Below the pieces are notes generated by a model, which saw only the letters and a program-made list of their open reading frames with translations, was not told where the DNA came from and did no database searches. A stretch of DNA of 10,743 bases, from positions 1-10,743 of the forward strand of contig JACVTC010000727.1 of NCBI GenBank assembly GCA_016946835.1, given 5' to 3'. Numbering within the stretch: the stretch's first letter is position 1; every line of letters begins with the position of its first letter. A program made the position numbers and the translations under genes. Positions 6,677 through 10,743 of this stretch are shown here, piece after piece. Origin of the DNA: Neocallimastix lanati (nom. inval.). Its lineage: Eukaryota > Neocallimastigomycota > Neocallimastigomycetes > Neocallimastigales > Neocallimastigaceae.

Positions 6677-7843
6677 TATTTTATTTTATTCTATTTTTAT
6701 ATATTTTATTGCTATTTTAAAAGTATTTTAATAATTAAACATAACTAACCACTATGATAAATAAATATATGATTATTAATAAACAAATTATAATAATAAA
6801 TATAAAATGTTTATGCTGAAAGTTGCCTTTACGTTCTTAACGTTAAATAAGAAGTTTTTAACCGCTTTATTACTAAAAAAAATTATTTGTTTATCTGTTG
6901 TGTAAAAATAAACTTTTAATTAACACAAAACTATTTTAAATAAACAATTAAATAAAATTAATTATTTTTTATTTTAGTTATATTCACTCCGATATAACTA
7001 AAAAAAATATATTTTTGTTTATGTATTTATTTTATTTTATTATAAAATAACACACAAAACTGGACTTTTCTTATTTCTTTTCTTTTCTCTTTTCCCATTT
7101 TTAATTAAGTCTACATCTTATGAAAATTATTAAATTATTTCATTAATTATTTTTATATACTAATAATTTTCATAATAATTTAGGTTGATTATATTAATAT
7201 AATATATTATATTATAGTAATATTATGTGAAAATAATATAATATAATAATATAATAATTTATAAATAGTAGTATATAAAAATAATATAAAATAAACTTTT
7301 AACTACATGATTAAACTACATTAATTTCATTTTATACATTTTGTATACATTTTGTTTACATTTTCATAAAATTTAATTAATTTTATATTTTATTTTGTAC
7401 TTTTGTCTCCCATATGTTAATATATGATTAACTGTCAAACCAGTCAGATACGGCATCGATGCTTCATTTTATAATAATTCTTTTATCAATAATAATTATT
7501 AGCTTTATTAATATTAAAATAAATTTATTATTCAATTATTTATTATTTATTAATAAATACTCTTTTTTATTATTTATTATTTATTAATAAATACTCTTTT
7601 TATTATTTATTATTTATTATTTATTAATAAATACTCTTTTTTATTATTTATTATTTTTTATTTATTAATAAATACTCTTTTTATATATCAAATAAATATG
7701 CACGTGTTTTTATTTTTTTTGTAAAAATTTATTTAAATTTTATTAATAAAAAAAAAGAAAAAGATAAATAAAAAACTAATATATTTATATATTTAATAAT
7801 ATAATAAAATATAAAATTTTATGATAATCCCAACCATTTAGAA
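6497..7843. other. A/T-rich intergenic DNA with scattered structured patches
   Basis: No credible gene on either strand. Contents include a 29-T run at 6646-6674 and a less A/T-rich patch at about 6816-6880 with TTAACGTTAA. There is also a 12-base inverted repeat with an 8-base loop (6972-6983 and 6992-7003) and a pyrimidine tract at 7065-7096. A 15-base inverted repeat lies at 7118-7132 and 7161-7175. An 11-base unit (TATACATTTTG-like) occurs three times at 7333-7365. A G+C island lies at 7431-7465 and a minisatellite at about 7530-7684. Stems of these lengths are expected by chance in such sequence. Confidence 0.6.
7530..7684. repeat. 34-41 base minisatellite, four copies
   Basis: Four copies of a unit consisting of TATTATTTATTATTTATT-type sequence followed by AATAAATACTCTTTTT. 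The AATAAATACTC cores start at 7552, 7586, 7626 and 7667, so the period is 34, 40 and 41 bases; the variation lies in the number of TATT steps. It is non-coding. Confidence 0.9.
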
Positions 7844-7909
7844 ATGCCAAAAAGAATAATAGCCTACCATAAATTTTATATTAATGAAAATAATAACATT
7901 AATAATTAC

Positions 7910-7949
7910 AATAATAATAATAATAATAATAATTATAATAATAATAATG
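7910..7949. repeat. AAT trinucleotide tract
   Basis: Interrupted AAT repeat. It sits inside a 61-codon frame (7844-8029, +) that starts MPKRIIAYHKFYINE, runs through polyasparagine and ends in a hydrophobic stretch. Asparagine codons are what any AAT array yields in this frame, so the frame is not called as a gene here. Confidence 0.85.
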
Positions 7950-8029
7950 TCAATAATCAACTAATATTAATAATAATTACAAAAATAATACTAGTATTTT
8001 TATATTTTTACTTAAATTATTGTTTTTAA

Positions 8030-8439
8030 TAATATGGAAGGATATGTACTAATTTAATATAACTTTTAATAAAAATACTAATAATTCAGATTTTTATTCT
8101 AATATTATGTTAATCCATTTTCTTTTTTTAAAATAAGTTATTTTATTAATTTTTAGATTTATTATACTTTATATATATTAGTATTATTAATAGAATTACA
8201 TCAACTAAGAAATTTATATATATTTTAATTCTTTTAACATTAACTATAAACTAAAAAATTATTCTCATTCGTTAATTTTAGATTCAATATAATATTTTAA
8301 TTCATCACTGTTCCAAATTATTGGTTACTAATCTAATTTTTTATTTTTTTTTTATTTGATATGCTTGGATAGTATTATAATTAACTATGCATATATTATT
8401 CAATAAAATAATAGAGAATTTCTATATATTGAATGATGG

Positions 8440-8485
<46 letters not shown>

Positions 8486-8534
8486 AAATTTCCACTTCAT
8501 ATATTGATATTCCATTTTCCTTTTACTTTAAGTA
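8030..8534. other. A/T-rich intergenic DNA with a T37/A10 run
   Basis: No gene is supported. A 63-codon frame at 8387-8578 is split by a phenylalanine run translated from the poly-T and then runs out of register into the ankyrin relic, so it is an artefact. The poly-T (8442-8478, 37 bases) is directly followed by ten A (8479-8488). Confidence 0.6.
8442..8488. repeat. T37 followed by A10 homopolymer
   Basis: Uninterrupted 37 T and then 10 A, capable of folding back over ten base pairs. The run lengths in the assembly should be treated as approximate. Confidence 0.9.
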
Positions 8535-8619
8535 GATGCAACACCATTATTCAAAGTATGAGAAAAATGAGGAAATAAAGATTTAGTAAAATTTTTAGTA
8601 TAACATAGACCAGAAATAG

Positions 8620-8652
<33 letters not shown>

Positions 8653-8899
8653 AATATGGTGAAAAATCATTATATGGGATTTATAGAAGAAATTATGATA
8701 TAGTAAAATATTTATAAAAACATAGAGTATATATAGATTTAAAAAGTTAAAAATGTATATATATATTTTAGACTTGTGAAAGTAGTAAATAAGAATTAGT
8801 AGAATATTTAAAAGAATATGGTACAGGTACAAATAAAAAATAAATAAATATAGAATAAAACCATTAAATTATGCACTTTTAATAAAATCTTTTATATAA
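8535..8899 (+). pseudogene. Old ankyrin-repeat relic (about three and a half repeats)
   Basis: The same repeat family, heavily decayed. Frame 8535 reads DATPLFKV, stop, then GNKDLVKFLV, stop (8601), then HRPEIDKK. After a 29-A run (8622-8650) NKYGEKSLYGIYRRNYD and IVKYL, stop, follow. Near 8774, after more shifts, there is CES-S and ELVEYLKEYG, and finally KPLNYALLIKS ending at TAA 8897. Stops include TGA at 8559 and 8568 and TAA at 8601, so this is a true pseudogene and not a sequencing artefact. The NYALLIKS unit resembles the FYALKS terminal repeat of the other two genes, so the relic is probably the C-terminal end of a lost paralogue. The similar flank found after the other two copies is not recognisable here. 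Confidence 0.85.
8622..8650. repeat. A29 homopolymer inside the ankyrin relic
   Basis: A run of 29 A replaces the short Lys-coding A run between the DKK and NKYG positions of the relic. It looks like expansion of a coding AAA stretch after selection on the frame was lost. Confidence 0.9.
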
Positions 8900-9095
8900 T
8901 AATTAATTATTAAAATAATTATTTAATTAATTTAGAAATGTGGAAAATAAAAAAAAAATAAAATACTATTCAAATTATAAGCATCTTATTTTAAAAATTT
9001 TTTATTATAAGATAATGAATTAATTATAAAAATAGAAATAGAAAAATATCTTAAAAGTATAAATATAATTATTTATAAAAATTTATTTTGGACAT

Positions 9096-9140
<45 letters not shown>

Positions 9141-9502
9141 TGTATTAAATATCTCAATTAAATTTTATTTTAATTTTTATTTTAATTTTATTTTTATTTT
9201 TATTTTTATTTTATATTTTGTAAAACATATTTTATTTTTATTAAATGAATTTATTAATATAAATATAAAGATATTCTTTTTTTTATATATATATAATTTT
9301 ATTTTTATTTTTTTTTTTAAGTTAAAAAATTAACAAATATAATTATATATTAATAAAATAAATAATAATTAATTAAATAAATAATAACTTTTATAATTAT
9401 TATTTATATTAATTTATTATTACGGAAAATAAAAAAAAAATATTTTTCGAATAGAAAATAATAGAAAAATAAATAATAAAAGAAGTATCAGTTACAAGTA
9501 AT
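8900..9502. other. A/T-rich DNA upstream of the second ankyrin gene
   Basis: No intact gene. A 28-codon frame near 9013-9096 reads DNELIIKIEIEKYLKS, faintly like an ankyrin helix; it could be a further relic or chance. A 40-T run occupies 9099-9138. TTTTA/ATTTT-type repeats follow at about 9165-9215, and nearly pure A/T continues to the ATG at 9503. The open frame at 9088-9333 is translated poly-T and phenylalanine-rich noise. Confidence 0.55.
9099..9138. repeat. T40 homopolymer
   Basis: Forty uninterrupted T, the longest homopolymer in the window, about 365 bases upstream of the start of the second ankyrin gene. Confidence 0.93.
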
Positions 9503-9793
9503 ATGAATAACAGTGTAAAGAAAAGAAATATAAAATCTAAAGAAGATAGTGATAATGGACATATATCTAAAAGGTCAATAACTGAAATAAATAATAAAGA
9601 AAATGTAAATAGGTCAATAACTGAAATAAAAGGAATAATAAAAAATTCCAATATAGAGAAATTAAAACATATTTTTGATATTTCAAAATTTTATGATAAT
9701 GAAATTATTTTATGGGTACTTCTTTTCTATAAAAATAAAACCTTTATTTCTATCATGAATTTAAATGAAGTAATTTCTAAAGATGAATTTTAA
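9503..9793 (+). CDS. N-terminal, non-ankyrin part of the second ankyrin gene
   Basis: A 96-codon frame with ATG start and TAA stop. Residues 1-50 are polar and probably disordered, with a basic cluster (KKRNIKSK) that could act as a nuclear signal, though this is only a guess. A 20-base direct repeat (9572-9591 and 9611-9630) gives RSITEI twice, 13 residues apart. Residues 52-96 look helical and include NIEKLKHIF and IILWVLLFY. Short pre-repeat regions with an IE-L-K helix are, from memory, usual before ankyrin arrays in gut-fungus proteins. Reading past the stop in frame gives FLLNYKKK before the A run, so the stop looks like a point change in a formerly longer protein. Confidence 0.6.
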   Translation: MNNSVKKRNIKSKEDSDNGHISKRSITEINNKENVNRSITEIKGIIKNSNIEKLKHIFDISKFYDNEIILWVLLFYKNKTFISIMNLNEVISKDEF

Positions 9794-9816
9794 TTTTTAT
9801 TAAATTATAAAAAAAA

Positions 9817-10113
9817 AAGCATAATTCTTACTATAAAAATAAATATATAATTGAAAATAAGAATAAAAATTTATTAATATTTTTAGTAGAACATGGAGTG
9901 GATTTAGATAAAATTGTTTATGAAAATGGTGATGTACCTTTATTTGATGCCTGCAGAAGTGGAAATAAAGAATTGGTTGAATACTTAGTAGAACATGGAG
10001 CAGATATATATAAATCAGGATGTAATGATGAAACACCTTTATTTGATGCATGCTATAGTGGAAATAAAGAATTAGTAAAATATTTAGTTAGAACATGGAG
10101 CAGATATAAATAA
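9817..10113 (+). CDS. Second ankyrin gene, repeat block 1
   Basis: After the A run the frame of 9817 reads KHNSYYKNKYIIENKNKN, then LLIFLVEHGVDLDKI, the degenerate first repeat, followed by two good repeats with VPLFDACRSG and TPLFDACYSG starts. An extra T at about 10085-10089 throws the frame off, and the reading ends in TAA at 10111-10113. No start codon fits: the GTG at 9898 is internal to the first repeat. Confidence 0.65.
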   Translation, partial: KHNSYYKNKYIIENKNKNLLIFLVEHGVDLDKIVYENGDVPLFDACRSGNKELVEYLVEHGADIYKSGCNDETPLFDACYSGNKELVKYLVRTWSRYK

Positions 10114-10203
10114 AAAAAAAAAATAACAATAGTGAAATACAATTATTTAATGTATGCTAAAGTGGAAATGAAGACTTGGTAGAATATTTAGTAGAAAAGG
10201 GAA

Positions 10204-10410
10204 GCAAATATAAAACAAAAAAATAAAGATGGGAGAACTCCTTTGTTTAATGCATGCTCTAGTGGAAATAAAGATTTAGTAGAATATTTAGTAGAACATA
10301 AGGCAGAAATAAATAATGAAAATAAAAATGGTGAAACACCATTATTTTATGCACTTAAAAGTGAAAATAAAGATTTAGTAGAGTATTTAAAAAAACAGGG
10401 AGCAGTATAA
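10204..10410 (+). CDS. Second ankyrin gene, repeat block 2 (C-terminal)
   Basis: This frame reads ANIKQKNKDGRTPLFNACSS, then NKDLVEYLVEHKAEINNEN, then the terminal FYALKSENKDLVEYLKKQG unit and stops at 10408. One base is missing from GCAGATATAAAT (here GCAGTATAAAT), which brings the stop forward by a few codons. Between 10114 and 10203 another repeat (QLFNVC, stop, SGNEDLVEYLVEKG) is present in a third frame. Confidence 0.65.
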   Translation, partial: ANIKQKNKDGRTPLFNACSSGNKDLVEYLVEHKAEINNENKNGETPLFYALKSENKDLVEYLKKQGAV

Positions 10411-10743
10411 ATAAAAAAAAAAATTGAATAAAGTGAAGCACAATTTTATAAGGTATGTAAAAAAAGAATAAAGATTTAATAGAATATTTAAAAAGCATGA
10501 AATATACTTTATAATAATAATGTTTCAATGCTATATTATTAATTTATATATAAAATTAATAATAATATATAATTAACAATATTATTATTATTATTATTAT
10601 ATTTTATTTTTTATATTCTCTTATTTAAGACTTTTATTTTATTTAAATAAAAATTAATCACTTTTTATTTTTATTATTATGTTAATCTTTTAATTTTCTT
10701 TTTTTTTCTTTTTTTTTTTTTTATAAGTAGTTATTACATGATA
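10342..10743 (+). repeat. Duplicated 3' gene end and flank, copy 2
   Basis: Partner of 6022-6496, running from the FYALKS repeat to the window edge. It carries the decayed extra repeat at 10432-10510 (SEAQFYKVCK, then NKDLIEYLKS after a slip), the same ATATTCTCT and TTTAAGACTTTTATTTTATT landmarks, and the same TAGTTATTACAT end. The ATT array is short (10581-10600). The alignment reaches the last base, so the true border lies outside the window. Confidence 0.85.

Larger units (their letters stand above)
9503..10410 (+). pseudogene. Second ankyrin gene: N-terminal region plus about 5.5 repeats, broken
   Basis: Reading begins at ATG 9503 with a Lys/Asn/Ser-rich tail, then a helical-looking region (IKNSNIEKLKHIFDISKFYD onward), then ankyrin repeats from about 9880. 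Breaks: TAA at 9791; one base missing in the A run 9809-9818; one extra T near 10085-10089 (TTAGTTAGAAC against TTAGTAGAAC); one extra A in the run 10112-10123; nonsense TAA at 10158 where TAT (Tyr) is expected after TGC; one extra base near 10200-10204; and one base lost near 10405, giving the final TAA at 10408. Two point stops besides indels argue that this copy is really dead, though some indels may be sequence errors. Its last repeat (FYALKSENKDLVEYL) matches the end of the long array. Confidence 0.82.

Noticed and set aside
6972-7003. Hairpin with 12-base arms and loop TCACTCCG as a terminator or RNA
   Set aside because: With about 90 percent A+T, perfect arms of 10-12 bases are expected several times in 10 kb by rough estimate.
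7118-7175. 15-base perfect inverted repeat as transposon ends
   Set aside because: Only 28 bases lie between the arms, there is no target-site duplication and no coding sequence; it is near chance level for this composition.
7844-8029. 61-codon frame starting MPKRIIAYHKFYINE with polyasparagine and a hydrophobic end
   Set aside because: Most of it is translated AAT repeat, and the hydrophobic tail is what A/T-rich DNA yields by chance. Nothing nearby supports expression; it could be reconsidered if conserved.
8387-8578. 63-codon frame with a long Phe run ending in the relic
   Set aside because: It crosses the T37 run and reads the ankyrin relic out of frame.
9088-9333. 81-codon phenylalanine-rich frame
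   Set aside because: Produced by the T40 run and TTTTA repeats; no protein-like segment.
9770-9887. An intron joining the N-terminal region to the repeats (GTAATT ... TTTTTAG)
   Set aside because: The joined frame would start with TAG; no other GT/AG pair I tried by eye keeps both frames.

Overview
The window looks like a gene-poor, extremely A+T-rich eukaryotic locus. The best guess is an anaerobic gut fungus (Neocallimastigomycota: Piromyces, Neocallimastix, Anaeromyces and relatives). The evidence is near-pure A/T intergenic DNA with long homopolymers and microsatellites, and long ankyrin arrays of the 'GADINKENKNGETPLFNAC' type with A/T-ending codons. I infer this from family knowledge and made no database comparison. 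Other very A+T-rich protists are not excluded.

Layout: 1-2203 holds no recognisable gene. It carries a duplicated TTTA-rich block (1131-1244), a TTTAA pentanucleotide array (1516-1589) and a 19-bp minisatellite (1662-1877). From about 2246 to 6106 (+) there is one very long ankyrin array of about 39 repeats of 33 residues, split by five single-base frame breaks (+1 near 2701-2705; -1 near 2784, 3663, 3956 and 5203). It has no in-frame nonsense codon once the frame changes are followed. Its 5' end is damaged: an ATG at 2204 is followed by an in-frame TAA at 2243 before the repeats begin. From 6107 to 6180 is a decayed extra repeat, then an A/T-rich 3' flank.

From 6497 to 8534 there is no convincing gene, only homopolymers, short minisatellites and a few islands of more balanced base composition. 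A strongly decayed ankyrin relic lies at 8535-8899 (+). At 9503-10410 (+) is a second, shorter ankyrin gene. It keeps an N-terminal non-repeat region followed by about five and a half repeats, and is broken by two stops and several frameshifts. Its last repeat and downstream flank (10342-10743) match the end and flank of the first gene (6022-6496), so the two 3' ends descend from a duplication.

Together the window shows one multigene ankyrin family in three states: a long, homogenised, nearly open array; a short broken paralogue; and an old relic. No catalytic domain, membrane segment or signal peptide is joined to the repeats. The only defensible function is a protein-binding solenoid with an unknown partner. 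I see no RNA gene, CRISPR array, intact transposon or clear new enzymatic system.
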